DNA of 26,633 bases from JAAUTS01 sp038250235 (GTDB taxonomy: Bacteria > Verrucomicrobiota > Verrucomicrobiia > Methylacidiphilales > JAAUTS01), in assembly GCA_038250235.1 (NCBI GenBank), contig JBBSCO010000040.1:1-26633 (forward strand), read 5' to 3'. This document shows positions 7,855-14,914 of the stretch, one piece after another (the stretch's first letter is position 1; each line of letters opens with the position of its first letter). The position numbers were made by a program, and so were the translations under genes. Under the pieces are notes generated by a model. The model was not told the origin of the DNA, searched no databases, and saw only the letters and a list, made by a program, of their open reading frames with translations.

Positions 7855-7878
7855 CCAACGTGGTTTGTTCAACGTTGG
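7855..7878 (+). promoter_or_regulatory. Hairpin immediately upstream of the yhbY start codon
   Basis: CCAACGT (7855-7861) and ACGTTGG (7872-7878) form a 7-bp inverted repeat with a 10-nt loop. The right arm ends three bases before the yhbY ATG (7882) and occupies the place where a ribosome-binding site would lie. In the mRNA it could hide or present the start site. Regulation is inferred. Confidence 0.45.
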
Positions 7879-7881
7879 GAT

Positions 7882-8166
7882 ATGTCCGACAAGTCCTCCT
7901 CTTCCGCCAAATTCGCCGAATTAAAAAGCCGTTCCCAAATGCTTGAACCCATTCTTCGGGTGGGCAAAGCCGGCGTCAGCGACGCCTTTGTCTCCCAGGT
8001 CAAAGATGCCTTCGCCCACCATGACCTGATCAAAATCAAGTTCGAGGGCCACAAGGACGAAAAGAAAATCCTGGCCCCCTTCATCGCTGAAAAAACAGGC
8101 AGCCAGCTCATTCTCCGTGTCGGCAATACCGCCACCTACTACCGGGCCCTTTTCGCCAAAAAATAA
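7882..8166 (+). CDS. yhbY: YhbY-like CRM-domain RNA-binding protein
   Basis: This 94-residue protein is a single CRM domain. 'LKSRSQMLEPILRVGKAGVS' carries the 'p.v.vGk.Gvt' loop (GxxG-like), followed by 'FVSQVKDAFAHHDLIKIKF' and 'RVGNTATYYR'. This matches E. coli YhbY in order and length (97 aa). YhbY associates with pre-50S ribosomal particles and is thought to help assemble the large subunit. A serine-rich N-terminal extension (MSDKSSSSAKF) precedes the domain. The start ATG sits right after a hairpin and there is no clear Shine-Dalgarno. The following gene starts 4 nt after its stop, so the two are probably co-transcribed. Confidence 0.92.
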   Translation: MSDKSSSSAKFAELKSRSQMLEPILRVGKAGVSDAFVSQVKDAFAHHDLIKIKFEGHKDEKKILAPFIAEKTGSQLILRVGNTATYYRALFAKK

Positions 8167-8170
8167 CACT

Positions 8171-8788
8171 ATGCCTGAACACGACCCCGGCCGTCTGGAA
8201 AAACTCTGGGAAGAATATGGTGCCTTCCTGCAGTCCTGGGACGATCTGACCCTGGCCCGCTGGATGGCACAGACCCTTAGCCAGCTAAACGGCGGCCTCT
8301 GGCGCCAATCCCACCCGCTCATCGGCTCCTATCGCCTGGCCGCCATCGCCGCCCACAAACGCGGACTTAAGCTCTATCGTCTTGCTAGTATTCCCCATGA
8401 CTTCACCCAGTCCGAGTGTTGTGGAGCCCCGCTGATCCCTTTTATCACACGTGATGTCATGGAAGACGGTCTGATCTGCATCCACTGCAACAGCAAAGCC
8501 CTCGCGCCCGAGGATCTGCCGCAGGAACTCCAGGGGCCGCTGCGCGAATGGTCTTCCCGTTACGCGCCTGTCCATGCCGTGGCGCATTGGACCGAGGAAG
8601 AGAAAGAGCGGCGGGGTGATTACGACAAGGCCTACAACGATGCTGCGGCACAGGCCGAGGGATTGATTGCGGAATTGGTCACGGATATTTTACCGGATTT
8701 CCTGGATCATTTTCCGATGCTGCTCTGGGAGGATCATGACGGCTGCCTCGATGTGCAGCCGGATGACCTGGTTTTGGAAGAGGATTAG
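8171..8788 (+). CDS. Conserved-looking hypothetical protein with a zinc-ribbon-like cysteine set
   Basis: I chose ATG 8171, four bases after the yhbY stop; the frame is open further upstream only inside yhbY. The 205-residue protein is acidic and soluble with no signal peptide. Its middle carries Cys83-Cys84 ('SECCGAPLIPF') and Cys103-x2-Cys106 ('ICIHCNSKA'), spaced like a zinc ribbon or zinc knuckle. The rest is helical, with many Trp residues near the N-terminus ('LWEEYGAFLQSWDDLTLARW') and an Asp/Glu-rich end ('LLWEDHDGCLDVQPDDLVLE'). Tight linkage to yhbY hints at a ribosome- or RNA-related role, which is inference. I do not recognise the family. Confidence 0.82.
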   Translation: MPEHDPGRLEKLWEEYGAFLQSWDDLTLARWMAQTLSQLNGGLWRQSHPLIGSYRLAAIAAHKRGLKLYRLASIPHDFTQSECCGAPLIPFITRDVMEDGLICIHCNSKALAPEDLPQELQGPLREWSSRYAPVHAVAHWTEEEKERRGDYDKAYNDAAAQAEGLIAELVTDILPDFLDHFPMLLWEDHDGCLDVQPDDLVLEED

Positions 8789-8817
8789 CGCCTTTAACGC
8801 GTAATTCAAAAACCCAA

Positions 8818-9237
8818 TCAGTAGGTGTAGAGCTCTTCGGGCTTGAAGAAACGCTTCAGCTCGACCTCAGCAGCGGCCTGGGAGTCTGAGGCATGAACCA
8901 CGTTGATCATCTTGTTTTTACCCAGATCGCCGCGAATTGTTCCTTTGGCGGCCTGGGTGGAATCCGTCGGTCCGAGCATTTCGCGGACTTTATCAATGAT
9001 GTCATCACCGGCCAGAGCTACCGCTACAACCGGAGCGGACTGCATGAACTGTTCGATTTCAGGGTAAAAAGGCTTATCGGCCACGTGGGCGTAATGCTCT
9101 CTGAGGATTTCTTTGCTTAGGTGGATCATTTTGGTCCCGCAGATCCGGAATCCGGCTTTTTCCAGGCGGCTGATCACTTCGCCGCAGTTTTTGGCGCTGA
9201 CACAGTCAGGCTTCAATAAAATCAGAGTCGTTTGCAT
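8818..9237 (-). CDS. ndk: Nucleoside diphosphate kinase
   Basis: The 139-residue protein has the full family length. It transfers the gamma-phosphate from a nucleoside triphosphate to a nucleoside diphosphate through a phospho-histidine. The active-site motif 'NVVHASDS' (family NxxHxSDS) places the catalytic residue at His115, and the nucleotide-binding lysine is Lys9 in 'LLKPD'. 'GPTDSTQAAKGTIRGDLG' matches the conserved loop before the active site, with Arg102 present. The ATG at 9237 is preceded by CCCCCTGT, so there is no Shine-Dalgarno. It is transcribed away from the pseudogene on its 5' side. Confidence 0.97.
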   Translation of the reverse strand: MQTTLILLKPDCVSAKNCGEVISRLEKAGFRICGTKMIHLSKEILREHYAHVADKPFYPEIEQFMQSAPVVAVALAGDDIIDKVREMLGPTDSTQAAKGTIRGDLGKNKMINVVHASDSQAAAEVELKRFFKPEELYTY

Positions 9238-9356
9238 ACAGGGGGTTTAAACTACAGACCTGCTTGCTTTTGTATAGTTCAATTTTGATATAACATCTTA
9301 GCTATCTCTTTCTTGTTCTTCACCTTACTTTGCAGATACTGCCAGAATAAAGAGAG

Positions 9357-10954
9357 TTGATGACTTGTTACAATCAGGTGATGCCTTCCGGTTCGACTTC
9401 CCAAACCTTGCCGCGTAGCCCCCCTATCGACGTGAAAACGTTGCCTCCATTCATCCTGACTCTGCTTCCCACTCTAATGCTCAGTTCTTTTGGCGACTCC
9501 GGCTCCAACCCGCCTGCATCAGCGGAAAGCGCCCCTTCCAAACCCAGGGACGCTTTGGAGCTGGTTTACACCTATAGTTCCGAAAAAGAAGAATGGCTGA
9601 AATAAGTGACCAGTGACTTCAACAAACAGAAAATAAAACCTCCGAGGGCAGGGCCACCTTCATCCAAGCCGTATCGATGGGCTCCGGCGAATGTATCGAT
9701 GAAGTTATCAGCATCAGCCGCCAGGCCCATCTCATCAGCCCTGCCTCAGGGACCTTCATTAAATCAGGAAATACCGAGTCGCGGGTAAAAAACTGGAAAA
9801 GATCTCGTCGCCTCAACAGATAATCTTGTTCTTTCACCCGTTGTAATCGCGATGTGGAGACCCATGGCAGAAACATTGGGATGGGGAAAAAACCGATCGG
9901 ATGGGCTGAAGTTCTCAATATGGCCAACAACTCCAAAGGTTGATCTTCCCGCGGTTTTCCCCGCTGGGGATCCTTCGAATTCGGACATACCCATCCTAAG
10001 TTCAGTAACAGCGGACTGATTTCCCTGTTTGCCGAAGTATACGCAGCCACCGGCAAAACAGCTGGCCTGACCTTGAAAGATGTGGCCAAACCGTCCACGG
10101 CACAATACCTGTCCGGGATTAAAAAATCCATCGTCCACTACGGCAGTTCGACCGGATTTTTGGGCAAAAAAATATCTGGCAACGGCCCCCGCTATCTCAG
10201 CGCCGCCGTTCTGTATGAAAATATGGTCATCGAATCCACTTCCTCCAAGTACAACCGGCCTTTTCCCGTGGTGGCCATTTACCCCAAGGAAAGCACCTTC
10301 TGGTCTGATCATCCTGTGGGCATTGTTGAACGGGAGTGGGTGACGCCTGAACACCGCGCAGGCGCCCAAACCTACATTCAATATCTTTTGGCCTGACCTC
10401 AACAGGAAAAGGCCGTTCCTTCTGGCTTCCGCCCCATAGATGTGGAAATCACTCTTGGCGCACCTTTTCATACCGCGCATGGCGTCGATCCGAAAGAACG
10501 CCAGACCACGTTGTCTGTTCCATCAGTTGAAGTCATGGATGCCGTTCTTAAACTATGAAACCAACATAAAAAACATCCGGCTGTCAGTCTCGTTCTGGAC
10601 ATCTCGGGCAGCATGAACGATGAAGACCGCCTGAAAAACGCCAAAGAAGGAGCCTTCCAGCTTCTTGCAATCCTGAAAGAACGAGACACCTTTTCGCTCC
10701 TTCCCTTCAGTTCCAAACCAACCTGGGCCGCTAAAGATATTTACGTCGGAGCTGCCGAAACACTTTCAGTCAAAATCTACCGGACCGCCAAAGCAAAAAA
10801 TCTCAGTCCCTTGGAGGCTACTAATCTCAGTTTGTCCGATTATCAACACCCCGTCTCCTTGGATATCCTGAGAAATCAGATACAGCTGGCCGTCAATGAA
10901 TGCACCGACATTGAGTTCATTCCACTCGTTTTCAGGCACCTTCGCAGAGCTTGA
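9357..10954 (+). pseudogene. Substrate-binding plus von Willebrand A domain lipoprotein, heavily decayed
   Basis: Spliced across frames this reads as one protein. A signal segment 'LPPFILTLLPTLMLSSFGDS' has Phe where the lipobox Cys is expected. Then come 'LELVYTYSSEKEEWLK', 'VTSDFNKQ', 'ATFIQAVSMGSGECIDEV', 'AHLISPASGTFIKSGN', 'VLSPVVIAMWRPMAETLGWG', 'SFEFGHTHPKFSNSGLISLF' and 'YENMVIESTSSKYNRPFPVV'. Finally a VWA start, 'SLVLDISGSMNDEDRLKNAK', carries the DxSGS metal site. Intact relatives are anchored, exported binding-protein/VWA hybrids. In-frame stops are TAA 9603-9605 and TGA at 9941-9943, 10394-10396 and 10556-10558. Frame changes lie near 9632-9640, 9786-9792 and 9887-9892, each in an A-rich run. 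After about 10740 the VWA fold is lost and unrelated sequence follows to the stop at 10954. The 5' boundary is the first ATG and is uncertain. Confidence 0.85.
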
Positions 10955-11039
10955 AGACCGTCAGCCCAAAATATCGTTCTCCATTCTACTGAAAATCCTT
11001 CTGTACACGTTGCACCGAACGTGGTAATTCTTATTTCTG

Positions 11040-11070
11040 ATTGATTTTACAGTTTTTTATATAAAAATAT
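11040..11070 (+). promoter_or_regulatory. AT-rich promoter-like segment upstream of tolB
   Basis: A TATATAAA-type run at 11058-11065 lies about 40 nt before the tolB ATG in otherwise GC-rich sequence and could be a -10 element. No good -35 sits at the right spacing: TTCTGA at 11035-11040 is 17 nt upstream but matches poorly. It is listed because tolB follows a dead gene and must have its own promoter. Confidence 0.3.
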
Positions 11071-11104
11071 CTTCACCTGCCCTTCTGCTTACTCTATTCC
11101 TTTT

Positions 11105-12277
11105 ATGATGATGAAACATTTTCGTACGACAACGATGGCGGCCCTTGTTTGGAGCTGTGTTATCTGGAGCAACAACCTGTTCGCTCAAAATGAAAATATC
11201 GTGGTTAAAGCAGGGATTGATCTTTCTGTCAGCGGAGTTAGCGGAGCCCAGGGGGCAGCCGCAGGCAAGGTTCTTCAGAATGACTTGAAATTGAACGGCT
11301 CCTTCAACCTGACCAGCCCTGAAGCAGCCTCTGTTCTGGTCAAGGCCACTGCCTCCGCTGATACTGTGCAGGGAACCGTTACCGATAAAAAGGGAACCGT
11401 GCTCCTGAATCAAACCTTCAGCGGCGGCTGGCGCAAAGCCACCCATCTCTTTGCCGATGCCATCGTGGAAAAACTGACCGGAACACCGGGGATCGCCACC
11501 AGCTCCGTCACCTTTGTCTCCGCCCACACCGGACACAAAGAACTCTATGTGATGGATATCGACGGGGCCAATGTCCGCCAACTCACGCAGGACAAAACCA
11601 TCAGTCTGGGACCCAAGTTTTCCAACCTGGGTAATCAGATTGCCTACACCTCGTACAAAAGCGGCTACCCCGATGTCTGGGTCATCGATCTGGCCAATAG
11701 CAACCGCCGTAAAATCTCTTTCTACCCCGGCGTCAACAGCGGCCCCTCCTTTTCCCCCAACGGCTCCAATATCGCTCTCACTCTTTCCAAAGATGGCAAC
11801 ACGGAACTCTACACGATCGCTGCCAGTGGCGGCTCCCCCGAACGTCTGACCCGCAGCCGTGGCACCGAGGCCAGTCCAACCTGGTCTCCTGACAGCTCCA
11901 CCATTGCTTTCGTTTCGGATGATCGCGGCACTCCCCAGCTTTTCACCATCTCCGCTGCAGCAGGTTCCACCCCCCAACGCATCAACACTTCCGCCTCCTA
12001 CACCACAGAACCGGATTGGTCCCCGGACGGTTCCAAAATCGCCTACTCCATCCAGGCCGCCGGCCAGAACCAGATCGCGTTCACCACTCTGTCCAACGGC
12101 CAGCAAACTATCCTCACCACCGGCGGCACCAACGAAACCCCTAGCTGGGCCCGCAGCTCACGCCATCTGGTTTTTGCCCGCAGTGGAAAACTTTATCTCC
12201 TGGATTCCATGACCCAGGCCACCACCCCCCTGGAGAATGGACTCACCCGCAACAGCGAACCCAACGTTTCCCGCTAG
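11105..12277 (+). CDS. tolB: TolB-like periplasmic beta-propeller protein
   Basis: This 390-residue protein begins with a signal peptide ('MAALVWSCVIWSNNLFAQNE', cleavage probably after Ala-Gln). An N-terminal alpha/beta domain follows (about residues 35-135), including 'RKATHLFADAIVEKLTGTPG'. After it comes a six-bladed propeller built from repeats such as 'SFSPNGSNIALTLSKDGN', 'TWSPDSSTIAFVSDDRG' and 'DWSPDGSKIAYSIQAAG'. TolB is the periplasmic component of the Tol-Pal system, which maintains outer-membrane integrity and constriction at division. Three consecutive ATGs (11105, 11108, 11111) could serve as the start. There is no Shine-Dalgarno (CTATTCCTTTT precedes). pal follows after 28 nt. 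tolQ, tolR and tolA are not in this window, so the operon is split or lies elsewhere. Confidence 0.93.
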   Translation: MMMKHFRTTTMAALVWSCVIWSNNLFAQNENIVVKAGIDLSVSGVSGAQGAAAGKVLQNDLKLNGSFNLTSPEAASVLVKATASADTVQGTVTDKKGTVLLNQTFSGGWRKATHLFADAIVEKLTGTPGIATSSVTFVSAHTGHKELYVMDIDGANVRQLTQDKTISLGPKFSNLGNQIAYTSYKSGYPDVWVIDLANSNRRKISFYPGVNSGPSFSPNGSNIALTLSKDGNTELYTIAASGGSPERLTRSRGTEASPTWSPDSSTIAFVSDDRGTPQLFTISAAAGSTPQRINTSASYTTEPDWSPDGSKIAYSIQAAGQNQIAFTTLSNGQQTILTTGGTNETPSWARSSRHLVFARSGKLYLLDSMTQATTPLENGLTRNSEPNVSR

Positions 12278-12305
12278 ACTTTCAACACCATCCACACCCA
12301 ACTAA

Positions 12306-12830
12306 ATGACACCTATGAAATCCAACCATCTCGCCCTTCTCGCCTTATCCCTGACTCTCACCCTCGTCTTCAGCGCCTGCTCCAAAAATATCAAAGGCAC
12401 AGGCAGCGACCAATCCGGTTTCGGATCCGAAGGCCTCACTGGCGGTGGCATTCTTCCTGATCGCCAGGGCAATCCCGACAACGCAGACTTTTCCATCCTG
12501 CAGGCCTTCACGGTCTATTTCGACTTCGACAGCTTCTCCATCAATGCCGCTGAACGCTCCAAGCTGAATGCTATAGCCAAGTGGATGTCGGAAAATCCCG
12601 GACGCAACATCGCTTTGGCCGGCCATACGGACGTCCGCGGCACCACACAATATAACGTTGGACTGGGCGAACGCCGGGCCCTCGCCACCCGGGACTACCT
12701 CCTGGGCCTTGGGGCCGATGGCAACCGCCTCATCACCGTCAGCTACGGAGAGGAACGTCCGTCCGATACCGGTGAAGGCGAATCCGCCCACGCCAAGAAC
12801 CGCCGTTGCGCCTCAGGCGTCATGCCCTGA
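12306..12830 (+). CDS. pal: Peptidoglycan-associated lipoprotein
   Basis: The 174-residue lipoprotein has a signal peptide ending in lipobox 'VFSAC' (Cys25 from the first Met). After a flexible Gly/Ser-rich linker comes an OmpA-type peptidoglycan-binding domain: 'VYFDFDSFSINAAERSKLNA', 'IALAGHTDVRGTTQYNVGLG', 'ERRALATRDYLLGLG' and 'YGEERPSDTG', ending 'KNRRCASGVMP'. Asp and Arg of 'GHTD...R' and 'NRR' are the diaminopimelate contacts. Pal tethers the outer membrane to peptidoglycan and is the TolB partner encoded next door. ATG 12306 and ATG 12315 are both possible; the second gives a more typical start (MKSN). The C-terminus after NRR diverges from the usual 'VEFVI', but no frameshift is needed to explain it. 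Confidence 0.95.
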   Translation: MTPMKSNHLALLALSLTLTLVFSACSKNIKGTGSDQSGFGSEGLTGGGILPDRQGNPDNADFSILQAFTVYFDFDSFSINAAERSKLNAIAKWMSENPGRNIALAGHTDVRGTTQYNVGLGERRALATRDYLLGLGADGNRLITVSYGEERPSDTGEGESAHAKNRRCASGVMP

Positions 12831-12843
12831 TCCGCCGATTAAA

Positions 12844-12863
12844 GCCGGTTCACCGAAACCGGC
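12844..12863 (+). terminator. Hairpin after pal
   Basis: GCCGGTT (12844-12850) and AACCGGC (12857-12863) form a 7-bp stem with a six-base loop, 13 nt after the pal stop. No T-run follows, so it could be a weak or Rho-assisted terminator or an mRNA 3'-end stabiliser for tolB-pal. Confidence 0.4.
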
Positions 12864-12869
12864 CCACCT

Positions 12870-12894
12870 GTTGTAGGGCGCCTCGGTGTAGCGC
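12870..12894 (+). repeat. GTAGG-type dispersed hairpin element, copy B
   Basis: TTGTAGGGCGCCTCGGTGTA followed by GCGCC contains the inverted repeat GGCGC/GGCGC complement around a nine-base loop. It starts with the same TTGTAGG as the element at 7768. It lies between pal and the heptosyltransferase gene. Confidence 0.4.
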
Positions 12895-12936
12895 CAGGGC
12901 TTGGCAAGAACCGGGAAAACAATAAACTCTCCCCAG

Positions 12937-13947
12937 ATGCCCGATCCCTCCAAGCTTGGCTCCAAAATCCTCCTGCGCAGCCCCAACTGGCTGGGGGATG
13001 CCGTCATGACCCTGCCTGCGGTGCAGGCTCTTATCGGGTCACTCGATAAAAAAAACCGTGTCTGCATCCTCAGTCCCGCCAAACTGGCCGACTTCTGGAA
13101 GCTCGTTCCAGGCCTGGAATCCGTGCTCATTGTCGATAACAACATCGCCATCACCGCCGACACTCTCAAGCCTTACCACTTCGACAGCGCCATTCTCTTT
13201 CCCAATTCCCTGCGCAGTGCCCTGGAACCCTGGTTGGCCGGTATTCCGGGGCGTTACGGCCACAGAGGCCACAACCGAAGCTGGCTCCTGAGTGAAGTCT
13301 TTCCCAAACCCTCCCGCGCCCAGGGCTACCGTCATCAAAAACTCGACTACCTTGATCTGGTCTCTGCATTACTCACAACTCAACACCCGGAACCCGAAAA
13401 CCAAAACGTTACCCCCCTACCCCGTCCTCCCACATCCCCTTATCCCAACCCCTGTCTCGTCATCTGTCCGGGCGCGGAATATGGTGCCGCCAAACGCTGG
13501 CACGTTGACCGCTACGCCACCGTGGCCGCAGAATTGAGCTCCCGGCACCGGCTCCAGATCGTAATTCTCGGCAGTGCCATTGACATCCCTGTCGCTGAAA
13601 CATTGACCGGTCTTCTGAAAAAAGCGGGTGTTAATGCGGCCAATCTCTGCGGCCAAACCTCCCTCGCCCAATTCCTTAACAGCATCGCCCACGCCTCTCT
13701 TGTTCTCTGCAATGACAGTGGCTCCATGCATGTGGCGGCCGCTTTCGGCACCAAAGCCGTGTCGGTCTTCGGTTCCACCGAACCCAAACTCACCGGACCC
13801 ATCAGCGATTCCGTCACTGTCCTCCGCCACCATGTTCCCTGTAGTCCCTGCTTTCTCCGCGAGTGCCCCATCGATTTCCGATGCATGAATGCCGTCAGTG
13901 CTTCCGCTGTGCTGGAAGCTTCCAACAACCATCTTTTAAACCCTTAA
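12937..13947 (+). CDS. waaF: ADP-heptose:LPS heptosyltransferase II-like glycosyltransferase (family 9)
   Basis: The 336-residue protein has the two-domain GT9 layout. The N-terminal acceptor side is 'ILLRSPNWLGDAVMTLPAVQ' with 'FDSAILFPNSLRSALEPWLA' and 'GIPGRYGHRGHNRSWLL'. The C-terminal ADP-heptose side has 'VICPGAEYGAAKRWHVDRYA', 'VILGSAID' and 'CNDSGSMHVAAAFGTKAVSV', ending with 'CSPCFLRECPIDFRCMN'. These match WaaF, which adds the second heptose to the LPS inner core. The N-terminal 'NWLGDAVM' is more WaaF-like than WaaC-like. I chose ATG 12937; a TTG at 12901 extends the frame but reads through the hairpin repeat region. No Shine-Dalgarno is visible. It is followed at 51 nt by a core glycosyltransferase, consistent with an LPS-core cluster. 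Confidence 0.88.
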   Translation: MPDPSKLGSKILLRSPNWLGDAVMTLPAVQALIGSLDKKNRVCILSPAKLADFWKLVPGLESVLIVDNNIAITADTLKPYHFDSAILFPNSLRSALEPWLAGIPGRYGHRGHNRSWLLSEVFPKPSRAQGYRHQKLDYLDLVSALLTTQHPEPENQNVTPLPRPPTSPYPNPCLVICPGAEYGAAKRWHVDRYATVAAELSSRHRLQIVILGSAIDIPVAETLTGLLKKAGVNAANLCGQTSLAQFLNSIAHASLVLCNDSGSMHVAAAFGTKAVSVFGSTEPKLTGPISDSVTVLRHHVPCSPCFLRECPIDFRCMNAVSASAVLEASNNHLLNP

Positions 13948-13951
13948 AAAA

Positions 13952-13985
13952 AACTTCGCGCCCCTTCGCGATCTTCCTGTTACGT
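13952..13985 (+). repeat. Degenerate CTTCGCG-type repeat upstream of the family 2 glycosyltransferase
   Basis: The sequence AACTTCGCGCCCCTTCGCGA followed by TCTTCC shows two CTTCGCG units and fills the spacer between the heptosyltransferase and the next gene. It looks like a variant of the CTTTGCG repeat family. Confidence 0.45.
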
Positions 13986-13998
13986 TCTCCACCTGTTT

Positions 13999-14751
13999 AT
14001 GAAAATCTCAGCCTGCATCATCACCAAGAACGAAGAAGCCAACCTGCCCCGCTGCCTGAAAAGTATCCGCGACCTCGTGGATGAAATCGTCATTGTTGAT
14101 TCCGGGAGCAGCGACCGCACACCCTTTATCGCCACCGAGTACAACGCCCGTTTCATCAAACACGATTGGGAAGGATACGTCGGCCAGAAAAATTTCGCTC
14201 TATCCAAAGCCAGCTACAACTGGGTCTTCAGCATTGATGCTGATGAGGAACTCTCCCCGGAACTGCAGGACGAAATCAAAAAAATTCACGAAGGGCCGGA
14301 GCCTTCCTACTCTGCCCCCGTCGGCTACCAGGTTTCCCGTGTGGTGTTCTATGAAGGACAATGGATCCGCTTTGGCGACTGGTATCCGGACCTTCTCGTC
14401 CGCCTCTTTGACAGGCGCAAAGCCTCATTCGCCGGCGGAAAAGTCCACGAACGTCTGGAAATCAAAGGCACGATTGATAACCTCTCCGGCGAACTCCATC
14501 ACTACACTTACAAGGATGTCGCCGATCAAAAATCCCGTATCGAATACTACTCCACCCTCTGGGCCGAAACCGCCAAAGCCGAAGGAAAAAAAGCCGGGTT
14601 CCTCGACCCCTACACCCATTCTGCCTGGCGCCTTTTCCGCAGCCTCTTTGTCAAAGGCGCGATCAAAGGCGGCACCCTCGGATGGCAAATCGCCCGCCTC
14701 AACGCTCACGAAGTTTATTTGAAATACAAAAAACTCAGCCAAATGCAGTAA
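13999..14751 (+). CDS. Family 2 glycosyltransferase, LPS-core type (WaaE/KdtX-like)
   Basis: The 250-residue protein is a single GT-A domain: 'ISACIITKNEEANLPRCLKS', 'DEIVIVDSGSSDRT', and the metal-binding 'SIDADEELSPEL' with its DxD-type acidic triplet. The C-terminal half has 'RLFDRRKASFAGGKVHERLE' and 'DPYTHSAWRLFRSLFVKGAI', typical of the WaaE/KdtX subgroup, which adds glucose to heptose I of the LPS inner core. Donor and acceptor cannot be read from the sequence. Its place right after a heptosyltransferase supports an LPS-core role. There is no Shine-Dalgarno before ATG 13999 (CCACCTGTTT). Confidence 0.9.
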   Translation: MKISACIITKNEEANLPRCLKSIRDLVDEIVIVDSGSSDRTPFIATEYNARFIKHDWEGYVGQKNFALSKASYNWVFSIDADEELSPELQDEIKKIHEGPEPSYSAPVGYQVSRVVFYEGQWIRFGDWYPDLLVRLFDRRKASFAGGKVHERLEIKGTIDNLSGELHHYTYKDVADQKSRIEYYSTLWAETAKAEGKKAGFLDPYTHSAWRLFRSLFVKGAIKGGTLGWQIARLNAHEVYLKYKKLSQMQ

Positions 14752-14823
14752 CTTTGCGTCTTTCCATCATTCAAGATGAACGCCATTAGAACAGTTTACA
14801 GTTCTTGGTCCTTATCCCCGAAT

Positions 14824-14851
14824 GGAGAACGGACATCCCTGTCCGTTCTCC
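14824..14851 (+). terminator. Strong hairpin between the glycosyltransferase gene and murJ
   Basis: GGAGAACGGACA (14824-14835) and TGTCCGTTCTCC (14840-14851) pair perfectly over 12 bp around a TCCC loop. It lies 72 nt after the glycosyltransferase stop and 63 nt before murJ. No T-run follows, so it may be a dispersed hairpin repeat with terminator or RNA-stabilising effect rather than a classic intrinsic terminator. An ATG inside it (14822) extends the murJ frame but is unlikely to be the start. Confidence 0.55.
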
Positions 14852-14871
14852 AAAGAATTTGAATTCTCAAA

Positions 14872-14906
14872 CTTTGCGTCTTTGCCCCTTAGCGGCTTTG
14901 CGTTAA
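14872..14906 (+). repeat. Dispersed CTTTGCGTTAA-type repeat directly before murJ
   Basis: The copy begins CTTTGCGTCTTTGCCCCTTA and ends GCGGCTTTGCGTTAA. Its TTAA ends 8 nt before the murJ ATG, occupying the place of a ribosome-binding site. A shorter relic, CTTTGCGTCTTTCC, lies just after the preceding gene at 14752-14765. Confidence 0.7.
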
Positions 14907-14914
14907 AAATTTCC

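Noticed and set aside
9941..10558. Reading the TGA codons in the VWA gene as Trp or selenocysteine
   Set aside because: The same gene also has a TAA, three frameshifts and a lost lipobox Cys, and one TGA stands for Arg; recoding would not rescue it.
11057..12106. 349-codon Gly-rich minus-strand frame opposite tolB
   Set aside because: The Gly/Val-rich composition reflects the reverse complement of Pro/Thr/Ser codons in tolB; no domain is seen.
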